A stretch of 64,000 bases of DNA. Origin: Blautia caecimuris (GTDB taxonomy: Bacteria > Bacillota > Clostridia > Lachnospirales > Lachnospiraceae). A program made the position numbers and the translations under genes. The notes under the pieces are model-generated. The model was given only the letters and a program-made list of their open reading frames with translations, was not told the DNA's origin and did no database searches. Numbering within the stretch: the first letter of the stretch is position 1; each line of letters begins with the position of its first letter. Below, one piece after another: positions 42,935-52,884 of the stretch. The stretch spans positions 1 to 64,000 of the forward strand of contig NZ_JANJZT010000017.1 of NCBI RefSeq assembly GCF_024622975.1, in the 5' to 3' direction.

Positions 42935-44584
42935 ATGATTCAGAATCCGATTCTTCCGGGATTTCATGCAGATCCCTGTATCTGCAGAAAAGGAAATGAT
43001 TTTTATATTGCAGTATCTTCTTTTGAATGGTTTCCGGGAATTCCCATTTACCATTCCAGAGATATGAAAAACTGGGAGCTTTATTCCCATGCGCTTCAGA
43101 ATGACAGGGAGCCGGATCTCAGAAAGCTTCCAAGCGCAAAGGGTATCTGGGCGCCGTGCCTGACCTACTGTGAGGCAGATGAGCTTTTTTATGTGGTATA
43201 CGGTGTTATGAATTCCATGAATGCACGATATTTTGATGTGGATAATTATCTTATTACCGCAAAGGATCCCAAAGGTCCCTGGAGTGAGCCGGTTTATCTT
43301 CATTCCACCGGGTTTGACGCCTCTATGTTCCATGACGATGACGGAAAAAAATATATCGTGGCCCTTGACTGGGAAACAAGGACAGCTTATGAAAAACCCG
43401 GGCCTATCAATATCGTAGAGTATGATCCGGAGAAAAAAACTATTGTGGGTATGCCAAAAGCTTTCTGGAGAGGAGGCACGGACAGAGGATGTATAGAAGC
43501 GCCTCATCTGACAAAGCGTGGGGATTATTACTATATTATGTGCGCAGAGGGCGGCACCGGTTATTATCACAGCGTAACTGTGGGCAGGTCAAAAAATATT
43601 TGGGGACCCTATGAGCCGGATCCCTGCAATCCGATCCTTACATCAAGTCCCGGAGATTTTAATGAACGGTCAGACTGGGATCATTTAAAACCCAGGTATT
43701 ATAATCCGGACAGTGTGCTTCAAAAATCCGGTCATGCCAGCTATGTAGATCTGTCGAACGGAGAGACCTGGATGGTTCATCTGACTGCGCGTCCGTTTGT
43801 GCCTGAGCTTCGCTGTACTCTTGGAAGAGAAACTGCCATTCAGCGTATGAAGTGGACTGAGGATGGATGGCTTCGTATGGAGAAGGGCGGCAATATGGCT
43901 CAGGAGTTTGTTCAGGAAAGTACTCTTCCTGAGAGCCCGGCAAGTAAGCTTCCGGCTCATGATGATTTTGACGGGGAAACTCTTCAGATCGGTTATTATG
44001 CGCCGCGAATTGATCCGGCAGGCTTTGTGGATCTTACCTCAAGACCGGGATGGGCGAGACTTCGGGGACAGGAATCCGGATGCTCCTTAAACCAGGTGAG
44101 CCTTCTTGCAAGAAAGCTTACCAGCGTGCAGGCCCGCATTACCACAAAGCTTGATTTTACACCTCTTTCCTATCAGCATACGGCAGGATTGATCCTCTAT
44201 TATGACAATATGAATTTTATTTATCTTTATAAATATTTCAGCGATACTCTGGGACATGGGGCTGTTTCCGTACTTCAGGTGGAAAACGGCGAAAAAAAGG
44301 AGTTCAGTGATGCCCGGACCCTTGTGGAGGATGGCTGTGAAATTTATATGCGTCTGCAGATCAACGGCAGAAAATCTCAGTTCCGGTGGTCTATGGACGG
44401 GGAACATTATACAGAGATCGGTCCCTGCTTTGACACCAGTAAATTTTCTGATGAGTATTCACAGTTTGGGGAATTTACAGGGGCTTTTGTGGGAATTACC
44501 TGCGGTGACCGCATGATGCACCGTCACACAGCAGACTTTGATTTTTTTGATTACGAGGCAGACGAAACTGCGGCAGTAGAATAA
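42935..44584 (+). CDS. xynB: GH43 family beta-xylosidase
   Basis: This 549-residue intracellular glycosidase has a five-bladed propeller with catalytic base D13 ('FHADPC'), D128 ('GFDASMFHDDDG') and acid E188 ('GCIEAPHL'), plus a C-terminal beta-sandwich from about residue 315 ('FDGETLQIGYYAPRID'), as in xylosidases of subfamily GH43_11. There is no signal peptide, so it cleaves oligosaccharides imported by the symporter. GGAGG precedes ATG 42935. Arabinofuranosidase side activity is possible. Confidence 0.9.
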   Translation: MIQNPILPGFHADPCICRKGNDFYIAVSSFEWFPGIPIYHSRDMKNWELYSHALQNDREPDLRKLPSAKGIWAPCLTYCEADELFYVVYGVMNSMNARYFDVDNYLITAKDPKGPWSEPVYLHSTGFDASMFHDDDGKKYIVALDWETRTAYEKPGPINIVEYDPEKKTIVGMPKAFWRGGTDRGCIEAPHLTKRGDYYYIMCAEGGTGYYHSVTVGRSKNIWGPYEPDPCNPILTSSPGDFNERSDWDHLKPRYYNPDSVLQKSGHASYVDLSNGETWMVHLTARPFVPELRCTLGRETAIQRMKWTEDGWLRMEKGGNMAQEFVQESTLPESPASKLPAHDDFDGETLQIGYYAPRIDPAGFVDLTSRPGWARLRGQESGCSLNQVSLLARKLTSVQARITTKLDFTPLSYQHTAGLILYYDNMNFIYLYKYFSDTLGHGAVSVLQVENGEKKEFSDARTLVEDGCEIYMRLQINGRKSQFRWSMDGEHYTEIGPCFDTSKFSDEYSQFGEFTGAFVGITCGDRMMHRHTADFDFFDYEADETAAVE

Positions 44585-44599
44585 AGGGAGGCAGGAATT

Positions 44600-44827
44600 A
44601 TGGTAAAAAGAAAAGTAAAACTGGTTAATATCAGCGATGTGGAGAGCTTTAATGCAATCTGTTCGAAGTTTGACTGTGATATGGATCTTTCCAGTGGAAA
44701 ATATTATGTGAATGCAAAATCCATTATGGGAATTTTCAGCCTTGACCTGGATTTGCCTCTGGAGCTTATGGCAGATACAGAGGATGAGGCAGCTGTAGAA
44801 GAAGCATTCCGGGAATTTATCTGTTAA
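44600..44827 (+). CDS. HPr-like protein lacking the active-site His (Crh-like)
   Basis: This 75-residue protein has the HPr fold pattern, with 'YYVNAKSIMGIFSLDL' matching the regulatory loop and helix of HPr. The Ser of 'AKSIMG' (S41), the target of HPr kinase, is kept. The region of the PTS phosphoacceptor (G-x-H-A-R-P-A) is absent; the N-terminal part reads 'VNISDVESFNAICSKFD'. This mirrors B. subtilis Crh, which keeps Ser46 but not His15. Located between the GH43 and GH5 genes, it may report catabolic state to the operon; that is inference. Confidence 0.7.
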   Translation: MVKRKVKLVNISDVESFNAICSKFDCDMDLSSGKYYVNAKSIMGIFSLDLDLPLELMADTEDEAAVEEAFREFIC

Positions 44828-44842
44828 AAGAGGAGAGATAAA

Positions 44843-46027
44843 ATGTTTATAAAAGGTGTAAATCTTGGAAACTGGCTGGTTCTGGAAAAATGGATGAGTC
44901 CTGTTTTATTTGAGGGTACGGATGCGGAAGATGAATACTGGCTTCCCCGTAAGCTTTCACGGGAGGTTTATGAGGCAAGGATTAAAATCCATCGTTCAGA
45001 ATATATTACGGAAAGAGATTTTGTGACCATTAAGGCAATGGGAATGGAGGCTGTCCGTATCCCGGTTCCGTATTTTGTATTTGGGGACAGAGAACCCTTT
45101 ACAGGCTGCATAAAGGAACTGGATAAGGCTTTTAACTGGGCGGAAAAGTATGGGCTTACCATTCTTCTTGACCTTCATACTGCGCCTCTGGGACAGAATG
45201 GCTTTGATAACGGAGGTATCTGCGGTGTGTGCAGATGGTCGAAAAGTCCAGAGGAAGTGGAATTTGTGCTTTCTGTTCTGGAACGTCTGGCAGAAAGATA
45301 CGGAAACAGAAAAGGGCTCTGGGGAATCGAGGCCATTAATGAGCCGGTTATGGATCGCGCCTGGAAATTATTTGATGTGCCAAACCGTTATCCGGCGGCA
45401 GATAAAGACATGGCAGAAGGCTCCGGCCCCTGTACACTGGAATTTCTGAAGGATTTTTATGTGAGAGCCTATGACAGAATGAGGAAATTCCTTCCGGAAG
45501 AAAAATACATAGTGATCCATGACGGGTTTGAGCTTCTTGCCTGGAAGGATTTTATGCAGGAAGAAAAATATGTGAATGTGGTTCTTGACACCCACCAGTA
45601 TCTGATGATGGCAGAGGCTGAGGGCTGTGAACAGAACGTGGAGGCATATCAGGAATATATCCGGGAGCATTATGAAAAAGAAATTCAGGAGATGGAGCAG
45701 TATTTTCCAGTGATCTGCGGAGAATGGTGCCTGTTTAATTCTTATGCCTGCGGCTGCGATACAAAAGGCGGCAGAAGTGTACTTAATGGAGAGGAAGGAA
45801 GCCGGAAGGAAGCTCTGGGAGTACAGGAGAAAAAGCAGATTTATCAGGCTGTGGCAGAGGCTCAGTTAAATGCCTGGAAAAAAGGAAGCGGATATTTTTA
45901 CTGGAGCTACAAGCTTCTTACAGATACGGTAAACGAAAAAGGCTGGATCGGATGGGACAGCTGGGATCTGGGAAGATGTGTGGATTTCGGATGGTTTCCG
46001 ACTGAGGAAAAAGATAACCGGGAATAA
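44843..46027 (+). CDS. GH5 family glycosidase (exo-beta-1,3-glucanase-like)
   Basis: This 394-residue intracellular (beta/alpha)8 glycosidase has the start 'GVNLGNWLVLEKWMSP', typical of exo-1,3-beta-glucanase-like GH5 enzymes. Acid/base E167 lies in 'EAINEP' and nucleophile E294 in 'ICGEWCLF'. No signal peptide. It ends the AraC-regulated operon, followed by a terminator at 46106-46155. The substrate could be a beta-glucan or beta-glucoside; the GH43 partner suggests hemicellulose breakdown. Confidence 0.88.
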   Translation: MFIKGVNLGNWLVLEKWMSPVLFEGTDAEDEYWLPRKLSREVYEARIKIHRSEYITERDFVTIKAMGMEAVRIPVPYFVFGDREPFTGCIKELDKAFNWAEKYGLTILLDLHTAPLGQNGFDNGGICGVCRWSKSPEEVEFVLSVLERLAERYGNRKGLWGIEAINEPVMDRAWKLFDVPNRYPAADKDMAEGSGPCTLEFLKDFYVRAYDRMRKFLPEEKYIVIHDGFELLAWKDFMQEEKYVNVVLDTHQYLMMAEAEGCEQNVEAYQEYIREHYEKEIQEMEQYFPVICGEWCLFNSYACGCDTKGGRSVLNGEEGSRKEALGVQEKKQIYQAVAEAQLNAWKKGSGYFYWSYKLLTDTVNEKGWIGWDSWDLGRCVDFGWFPTEEKDNRE

Positions 46028-46105
46028 AAAATACAGGAATTTACAGGATTTAATCTATCAGAAACCGCCTGATGGAATTTATAAAAACAGGATCAGAAAA
46101 AAAAG

Positions 46106-46155
46106 AATCCCCTTAAACAGACAGGGCAATGAGCCCAGGTCTGTTTAAGGGGATT
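46106..46155. terminator. Strong bidirectional terminator
   Basis: A perfect 17-bp stem (46106-46122 with 46139-46155) has a small GGGC/GCCC stem in its loop, with A-run before and T-run after. It ends the GH5 operon (+) and nrdR (-). Confidence 0.92.
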
Positions 46156-46170
46156 TTTATCTCCTGCGGA

Positions 46171-46623
46171 TTATGGTTCCATAAATTTTTTCAGCTCTTC
46201 CATAAAGGTACTGACATCCTTAAATTCTCTGTATACGGAGGCAAAACGAACATAAGCAACTGCGTCCAGCGCCTGTAAGTGTTCCATGACGATCTCGCCG
46301 ATCTGATTGCTGGAAATTTCTCTGTCAGCCCGGTCAAAGATTTCTCCCTCTATAGAATCCATGATCTCTTCTATTTTTTCTACCGGAATAGGCCGTTTAT
46401 AGCAGGCGCGGAGAATCCCGTCCTGAACTTTGCTGCGGCTGTAGGGTTCACGGTTCTGGTCTTTTTTTATAACGCTTAACGGAATGGTTTCTACCTTTTC
46501 GTAAGTAGTAAAGCGCTTTCCGCATGATTCACACATACGTCTTCTTCTGATGGAATTGGTGTCTTCTACAGGTCTGGAATCTACAACTCTGGTATTGTCC
46601 CGACCACAAAACGGACATTTCAT
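46171..46623 (-). CDS. nrdR: Transcriptional repressor NrdR
   Basis: This 150-residue regulator of ribonucleotide reductase genes has an N-terminal zinc ribbon with C3, C6, C31 and C34 ('KCPFCG', 'CESCGKRF') and an ATP-cone from about residue 49 ('SVIKKDQNREPYSRSKVQDGILRAC'). Length is exactly that of the family. On the minus strand, with its own terminator. Confidence 0.97.
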   Translation of the reverse strand: MKCPFCGRDNTRVVDSRPVEDTNSIRRRRMCESCGKRFTTYEKVETIPLSVIKKDQNREPYSRSKVQDGILRACYKRPIPVEKIEEIMDSIEGEIFDRADREISSNQIGEIVMEHLQALDAVAYVRFASVYREFKDVSTFMEELKKFMEP

Positions 46624-46784
46624 GGCATTGTCCCCTTTCTATCCAGTTGAGCAGAGATATGCAAAACCTTCCAAACCCTGCTGTTATGGGCACATTATAC
46701 TATAATTTTACTTTTTATGTCAACAAATGGAAATGCATAATCTGGCGTTTTTTTACATATATTTGAGAAAAAACGGTTGCTGTT

Positions 46785-47048
46785 ATGCGCTTATGTGAGC
46801 TGAAACAAAAAGAAATCATTAATACCTGCACCTGCCGATGCCTGGGATGTCCCATTGATGTGGAATTTGACTGTAAGACCGGCCAGATCACAGCGCTGGT
46901 GGTTCCCGGACCGGGAAGGCTGTGCAGCTTTTTTGGAAGAGAAAGCGAGTATGTGATCCCCTGGAAATGTATCTGCCAGATTGGGGATGATATCATTCTG
47001 GTCCAGATCCAGGAGGAAAAATGTTTTCGCAAAGAACACCTGACATAA
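46785..47048 (+). CDS. YlmC/YmxH family PRC-barrel protein
   Basis: This 87-residue PRC-barrel protein has 'LCELKQKEIINTCTCRCLGCPIDVEFD', 'ITALVVPGPGRLCSFFGRESEYVIPWKCICQIGDDIILV'. YlmC/YmxH proteins are small sporulation-associated proteins of uncertain function. It lies directly before the sigma-G gene, a common position in Clostridia. The ribosome binding site is weak. Confidence 0.85.
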   Translation: MRLCELKQKEIINTCTCRCLGCPIDVEFDCKTGQITALVVPGPGRLCSFFGRESEYVIPWKCICQIGDDIILVQIQEEKCFRKEHLT

Positions 47049-47151
47049 GCTGTCAAGGGCTTATATTTTTTATATTTTTCCGAAAAAAGTATATTTCTCC
47101 CTGTCTCTGAGAAAGCTTTTAATAAGCAAAAGAGAGAAGGAGGATGTTTCG

Positions 47152-47931
47152 ATGGCGCTTAATAAAGTAGAAATCTGTGGAGTAAATACCTCTGAGCTTC
47201 CTGTTTTGAAGCCCGAGGAAAAGGAGGAATTGTTCCGCAGGATCAAGGAGGGAGACAAAGAAGCAAGAGAGCAGTACATCAAAGGAAATTTAAGACTTGT
47301 ATTAAGTGTGATCAGACGGTTTCAGAACAGCAATGAAAATGCAGACGATCTGTTTCAGATCGGATGTATCGGACTGATGAAAGCCATTGATAATTTTGAT
47401 ACAACACTGCAGGTTAAATTTTCTACCTATGCAGTGCCTATGATCATTGGAGAAATACGAAGATATTTAAGAGATAATAACAGTATCCGCGTCAGCCGTT
47501 CTCTGCGGGATATTGCTTATAAGGCCATTTATGCCAGAGAAAATTATACAAAGCAGCATCTGAGAGAGCCTACGATCGCAGAAATCTCTCAGGAAACAGG
47601 AATCGAAAAGGAAATGATCGTTTATGCAATGGATGCCATCCAAAATCCGGTAAGTCTTTTTGAACCGGTGTATACAGAGGGCGGAGATACTCTTTATGTG
47701 ATGGATCAGATCAGTGATAAAAAGAACAGGGAGGAAAAATGGGTGGAAAACCTTTCGCTTCGGGAAGCACTGGAAAGACTTTCAGACAGAGAGCGGCATA
47801 TTATAGAAATGCGTTTTTATGACGGGAAAACGCAGATGGAAGTGGCGGAGGAAGTAGGGATTTCTCAGGCCCAGGTCAGCCGTCTGGAAAAAAATGCGCT
47901 GAAAAGCATGAAAAACTTTTTGGGAACATAA
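47152..47931 (+). CDS. sigG: RNA polymerase sigma-G factor (sporulation)
   Basis: This 259-residue forespore-specific sigma factor has an N-terminal 'KVEICGVNTSELPVLKPEEKEELF' box typical of sigma-G, region 2 ('LVLSVIRRFQNSNENADDLFQIGCIGLMKAIDNFD...STYAVPMIIGEIRRYLRDN'), region 3 ('REPTIAEISQETGIEKE') and region 4 ('LSDRERHIIEMRFYDGKTQMEVAEEVGISQAQVSRLEK'). AAGGAGG precedes ATG 47152. The gene implies an endospore-forming lineage. Confidence 0.96.
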   Translation: MALNKVEICGVNTSELPVLKPEEKEELFRRIKEGDKEAREQYIKGNLRLVLSVIRRFQNSNENADDLFQIGCIGLMKAIDNFDTTLQVKFSTYAVPMIIGEIRRYLRDNNSIRVSRSLRDIAYKAIYARENYTKQHLREPTIAEISQETGIEKEMIVYAMDAIQNPVSLFEPVYTEGGDTLYVMDQISDKKNREEKWVENLSLREALERLSDRERHIIEMRFYDGKTQMEVAEEVGISQAQVSRLEKNALKSMKNFLGT

Positions 47932-47940
47932 AGAGAATAA

Positions 47941-47995
47941 AAACTGCCGCAGAGCAGAAGTGAGCGTTTATCAGCACTTTGTCTGCGGCAGTTTT
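47941..47995. terminator. Terminator between sigG and gdhA
   Basis: AAACTGCCGCAGA (47941-47953) pairs over 13 bp with TCTGCGGCAGTTT (47982-47994), followed by T. A small AAGTG/CACTT stem lies inside. It serves both convergent genes. Confidence 0.9.
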
Positions 47996-48023
47996 TCGTT
48001 AATTTTATTAAGAACTGGGAGGA

Positions 48024-49370
<1,347 letters not shown>

Positions 49371-49394
49371 TCATCCATTTTTATCCGAGTTTTT

Positions 49395-49430
49395 TGCTGT
49401 CAGATATCTGTCAGCAATGATGCTATTATA
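49395..49430 (-). promoter_or_regulatory. gdhA leader: -10 and near-palindrome
   Basis: On the minus strand TATAAT (49430-49425) is a good -10, with no clear -35. Downstream of it a 22-base near-palindrome (two mismatches; TGCTG and CAGCA ends) covers 49416-49395 in the untranslated leader, a possible operator. The rest of the 329-base gap up to the citrate synthase gene shows only TGTTG-GAA-CAACA (49609-49621) and a possible -10 TATACT (49588-49593). Confidence 0.45.
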
Positions 49431-49687
49431 CACTAAAGTGGTAAGGTTGAAAAGAGCAGTGTGAAAATTTTCTGTAAAAAATTATGGAAGAGAAGAGCCG
49501 GTTTATTGTGAAAATTTTTCCAGAAGCATTCCGGAAGCTTTTCAGAAGCGGGAATTTATTTTTGTAGACCGGAATGAAAAAAAATGGTATACTGTCAATT
49601 GAGGATATTGTTGGAACAACAACAGTAGAAAGGAATGAGGAGGGGCCTTGATCGGACAGAAGTGAAATGTGAAAGGAGAAATCATGT

Positions 49688-51049
49688 ATGACAGGATTTA
49701 ACATGAAAGTAACACCGGAGATTGAACAGCTGACAGAAATGTGTAAGGATCACAGCAGCATTGATCTGTCACTCTACGGGAAATACGATGTAAAAAGAGG
49801 ACTGCGTGATATTAACGGAAAGGGTGTCCTTGCAGGGCTTACCCAGGTTTCCAATGTTCAGGCAGTGAATGTAGTGGATGGAAAAGAAGTTCCCTGTGCA
49901 GGAAGTCTGTATTACAGAGGATATAATATCAAAGACCTGACAGCAGGATTTGTAAAGGACGATCGTTTTGGCTTTGAAGAAACTACATATCTGCTTTTAT
50001 TTGGTGTGCTGCCTGATAAAAAGCAACTGGAGGAATTTAATCAGCTTCTTGCGAATCAGCGTTCTCTTCCGAGAAACTTTGTCCGTGATGTAGTAATGAA
50101 AGCGCCGGGAAGGGATATTATGAATGCTCTTTCCAGAAGTGTGCTGACCCTTTACTCCTATGATAATAATCCGGATGATATTTCTCTTCCGAATGTACTT
50201 CGCCAGTGCCTGAATCTGATCAGCGTATTTCCGCTTCTGTCTGTTTACGGATATCAGGCCTACAACCACTATATAAGAGGAAAGAGCCTGTATATTCATA
50301 ATCCCAAAAAAGAACTGTCTACAGCAGAGAATATCCTTCGTATTCTGAGACCTGACAAGAAATATACAGATCTGGAAGCCAAGATCCTGGATCTGGCTCT
50401 GATTCTTCATATGGAGCACGGCGGAGGTAATAACTCTACATTTACCACACATGTAGTTTCTTCTTCTGGAACAGATACCTATTCTGCCATTGCTGCGGCT
50501 CTGGGTTCACTGAAGGGACCAAAGCACGGCGGTGCCAATATTAAGGTGATCCGTATGTTCCAGGATATGAAAAAGGAGGTTCATGACTGGGAAGATGAGG
50601 ACGAGGTACGCAATTATCTGAGACGCCTTCTTCACAAAGAGGCCTTTGACAGACGGGGGCTGATTTATGGTATGGGTCATGCCATCTATTCTGTATCCGA
50701 CCCCAGAGCTGAAGTCCTTAAAAGCTTTGTGGAAAGTCTTGCAAAAGAAAAAGGCAGGATGAAGGATTACAATCTGTATTCCATGGTAGAAAAAATGGCA
50801 CCGGAGGTTATTGCAGAAGAGCGCCGTATTTACAAGGGCGTCAGCGCCAACGTGGATTTTTACAGTGGATTTGTGTACAGTATGCTGGATCTTCCTCTGG
50901 AGCTTTATACACCGATGTTTGCGGTGGCACGTATTGTGGGCTGGAGCGCTCATCGTATGGAGGAGCTGATCAATACAGACAAGATCATTCGTCCCGCATA
51001 CAAAAATGTGCTGGAAGCAGCGGAATATGTGCCGCTTGATCAGCGCTGA
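49688..51049 (+). CDS. Citrate synthase
   Basis: This 453-residue citrate synthase condenses oxaloacetate and acetyl-CoA. Catalytic regions are visible: 'LILHMEHGGGNNSTFTTHVVSSSGTDTYSAIAAALGSLKGPKHGGAN', 'GMGHAIYSVSDPRAEVL' with the active His, and the C-terminal 'NVDFYSGFVYSMLDLPLELYTPMFAVARIVGWSAHRMEE' with the catalytic Asp. It is of the longer type with an N-terminal extension. Divergent from gdhA, so it may supply 2-oxoglutarate for glutamate synthesis. AAAGGAG precedes ATG 49688. Confidence 0.94.
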   Translation: MTGFNMKVTPEIEQLTEMCKDHSSIDLSLYGKYDVKRGLRDINGKGVLAGLTQVSNVQAVNVVDGKEVPCAGSLYYRGYNIKDLTAGFVKDDRFGFEETTYLLLFGVLPDKKQLEEFNQLLANQRSLPRNFVRDVVMKAPGRDIMNALSRSVLTLYSYDNNPDDISLPNVLRQCLNLISVFPLLSVYGYQAYNHYIRGKSLYIHNPKKELSTAENILRILRPDKKYTDLEAKILDLALILHMEHGGGNNSTFTTHVVSSSGTDTYSAIAAALGSLKGPKHGGANIKVIRMFQDMKKEVHDWEDEDEVRNYLRRLLHKEAFDRRGLIYGMGHAIYSVSDPRAEVLKSFVESLAKEKGRMKDYNLYSMVEKMAPEVIAEERRIYKGVSANVDFYSGFVYSMLDLPLELYTPMFAVARIVGWSAHRMEELINTDKIIRPAYKNVLEAAEYVPLDQR

Positions 51050-51072
51050 AAAAAGTAGAGCAGGAGATAAAA

Positions 51073-51576
51073 ATGTTTCGATGTTTTTTCCCGGATGAAT
51101 ATCTGGAATCTGCTTATGCAGTGAACTATGAAAAATTATATCAGGAGGGAGTCAGAGGGCTTCTGTTCGATATCGACAATACGCTGGTGCCTCACGGGGC
51201 ACCGGCAGATAAACGGGCAGTAGAGCTCTTTGAGCGCCTTCGAAAAATCGGATTTAAAAGCTGCTTCTTATCAAATAACCAGATTCAGAGAGTAGCTTCT
51301 TTTAATGAAAAAATAGGGGAGCGTTTTATTGAAAACGCACATAAACCGGCAGTACGCAATTATCAGAAAGCCATGGAACTGCTGGGAACAGACTGTTCCA
51401 ACACCGTTTTTATCGGGGATCAGCTTTTTACAGATATCTATGGAGCAAAAAGAGCGGGAATCCGTAATATTCTTGTAAAGCCGATCCATCCGAAAGAAGA
51501 GATCCAGATCGTTTTAAAACGATATCTGGAAAGAATCGTACTTTATTTTTACAGGAAAGAGGAGGGGACTTTATGA
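51073..51576 (+). CDS. YqeG family HAD-IIIA phosphatase
   Basis: This 167-residue phosphatase has the HAD nucleophile motif 'LLFDIDNTLVPHG', motif II 'CFLSNNQ' and motif III 'VFIGDQLFTDIYGAKRAGI'. YqeG is related to phosphatidylglycerophosphate phosphatases, but its bacterial role is not settled. AGGAG precedes ATG 51073. The stop overlaps the shikimate kinase start by four bases. Confidence 0.92.
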   Translation: MFRCFFPDEYLESAYAVNYEKLYQEGVRGLLFDIDNTLVPHGAPADKRAVELFERLRKIGFKSCFLSNNQIQRVASFNEKIGERFIENAHKPAVRNYQKAMELLGTDCSNTVFIGDQLFTDIYGAKRAGIRNILVKPIHPKEEIQIVLKRYLERIVLYFYRKEEGTL

Positions 51577-52097
51577 ACCATGTGGTGATCATCGGGTTTA
51601 TGGGTTCAGGTAAGACGAGAGTAGGCAAGCAGCTTTCCAGAGATCTGGGACTGCCTTTTGTAGATCTTGAAAAATTAATTGTAAAGAAAATGAATCTTTC
51701 AGTAAGAGAGATATTTGAGAAATTTGGAGAGCCGTTTTTCCGGGCATTGGAGACAATGGCGCTGAAGGAACTGATCAATGACAGTGAAAGAAGAGTGATT
51801 TCTCTGGGATCCGGGCTTCCGCTTCAGGAACAGAATCAGAAATATCTGAAAGAGCTGGGTACAGTGGTATATCTGAAAGGATCACTGGAAACACTGAAAA
51901 AAAGACTGGAAGGCTCCAGCAAAGATCCGCTTCTGGATGGAGAAGACCGGGATGATAAGATCAAAAAGCTTCTTAAGCAGCGAGATCCTGTTTATCAGAA
52001 GTTTGCGGACATTCAGGTGGTGACAGGAGTGAAGCCATTTGAGGAGCTGGTTCATGAAATTGAGGAAAAATTAGCGGCATACGAAAAAAACAGTTGA
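51573..52097 (+). CDS. aroK: Shikimate kinase
   Basis: This 174-residue kinase phosphorylates shikimate in aromatic amino acid synthesis. The P-loop is 'GFMGSGKTRVG' (8-18); 'FVDLEKLI' and 'GEPFFRALE' bind shikimate; 'ISLGSGLPL' replaces the usual G-G-G stretch; the lid has 'DPLL'. It is translationally coupled to yqeG (ATGA overlap), with GAGGAGGGG upstream. Confidence 0.92.
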   Translation: MNHVVIIGFMGSGKTRVGKQLSRDLGLPFVDLEKLIVKKMNLSVREIFEKFGEPFFRALETMALKELINDSERRVISLGSGLPLQEQNQKYLKELGTVVYLKGSLETLKKRLEGSSKDPLLDGEDRDDKIKKLLKQRDPVYQKFADIQVVTGVKPFEELVHEIEEKLAAYEKNS

Positions 52098-52160
52098 AAA
52101 AACCGCTATGGTATTATAGAATGATGGGTAGTGAACATTACAATAAGGAGGAAATAAATT

Positions 52161-52718
52161 ATGATTTCAGCAGGTGATTTCAAAAACGGTGTCACACTTG
52201 AAATTGAAGGAAATGTATGTCAGATCGTTGAATTTCAGCATGTAAAACCTGGAAAGGGTGCTGCTTTTGTCAGAACAAAATATAAAAACATTATTACAGG
52301 GGCTGTTCTGGAGAAATCCTTCCGTCCTACAGAGAAATTCCCACAGGCTCGTATTGACCGTGTGGATATGAGCTATCTGTACAACGATGGCGACCTTTAC
52401 AACTTTATGAATGTGGAAACTTACGATCAGATCGCGCTTACAGCAGATCAGGTTGGAGATTCTCTGAAGTTTGTAAAAGAGAACGAGATCGTTAAGATCT
52501 GTTCTCATAACGGCAATGTATTTGCAATTGAGCCGCCTCTCTTTGTTGAGCTTGAAGTAATTGAGACAGAGCCTGGTTTTGCAGGAAATACTGCTCAGGG
52601 AGCTACAAAACCGGCAACTGTTGAGACAGGCGCACAGGTACAGGTTCCGCTGTTTGTAAATCAGGGAGATAAATTAAAAATTGATACAAGAACAGGAGAG
52701 TATCTGTCCCGCGTTTAA
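52161..52718 (+). CDS. efp: Elongation factor P
   Basis: This 185-residue translation factor rescues ribosomes stalled at polyproline stretches. Its three beta-barrel domains are clear: '[34 protein letters not shown]' (KOW-like, modified residue loop 'PGKGA'), the central OB domain '[19 protein letters not shown]', and the C-terminal '[19 protein letters not shown]'. AAGGAGG precedes ATG 52161. Confidence 0.97.
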   Translation: MISAGDFKNGVTLEIEGNVCQIVEFQHVKPGKGAAFVRTKYKNIITGAVLEKSFRPTEKFPQARIDRVDMSYLYNDGDLYNFMNVETYDQIALTADQVGDSLKFVKENEIVKICSHNGNVFAIEPPLFVELEVIETEPGFAGNTAQGATKPATVETGAQVQVPLFVNQGDKLKIDTRTGEYLSRV

Positions 52719-52750
52719 TTTAGATAAAATCTGAAGAACGTATTTAATAA

Positions 52751-52861
52751 GAGGCTGTATCAGAAGTGATCTCAGCAGTATTTTCGAATTTTTCTGCGAG
52801 CTTTAGGCTTTGGGAAAAATGTGTTGAAAATGTGCTGCAGAGAGAAGCTGATAACAGCCTC
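52751..52861. repeat. MITE-like inverted-repeat element
   Basis: GAGGCTGTATCAG (52751-52763) and CTGATAACAGCCTC (52848-52861) are terminal inverted repeats, differing by one inserted base. The 111-base unit has an inner stem (CTCAGCAG with CTGCGAG) and lies in the gap between efp and the aldo/keto reductase gene. It could be a miniature transposable element or just a structured leader. Confidence 0.5.
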
Positions 52862-52884
52862 ATTCTGGTATAAGGAGAGAGAAT

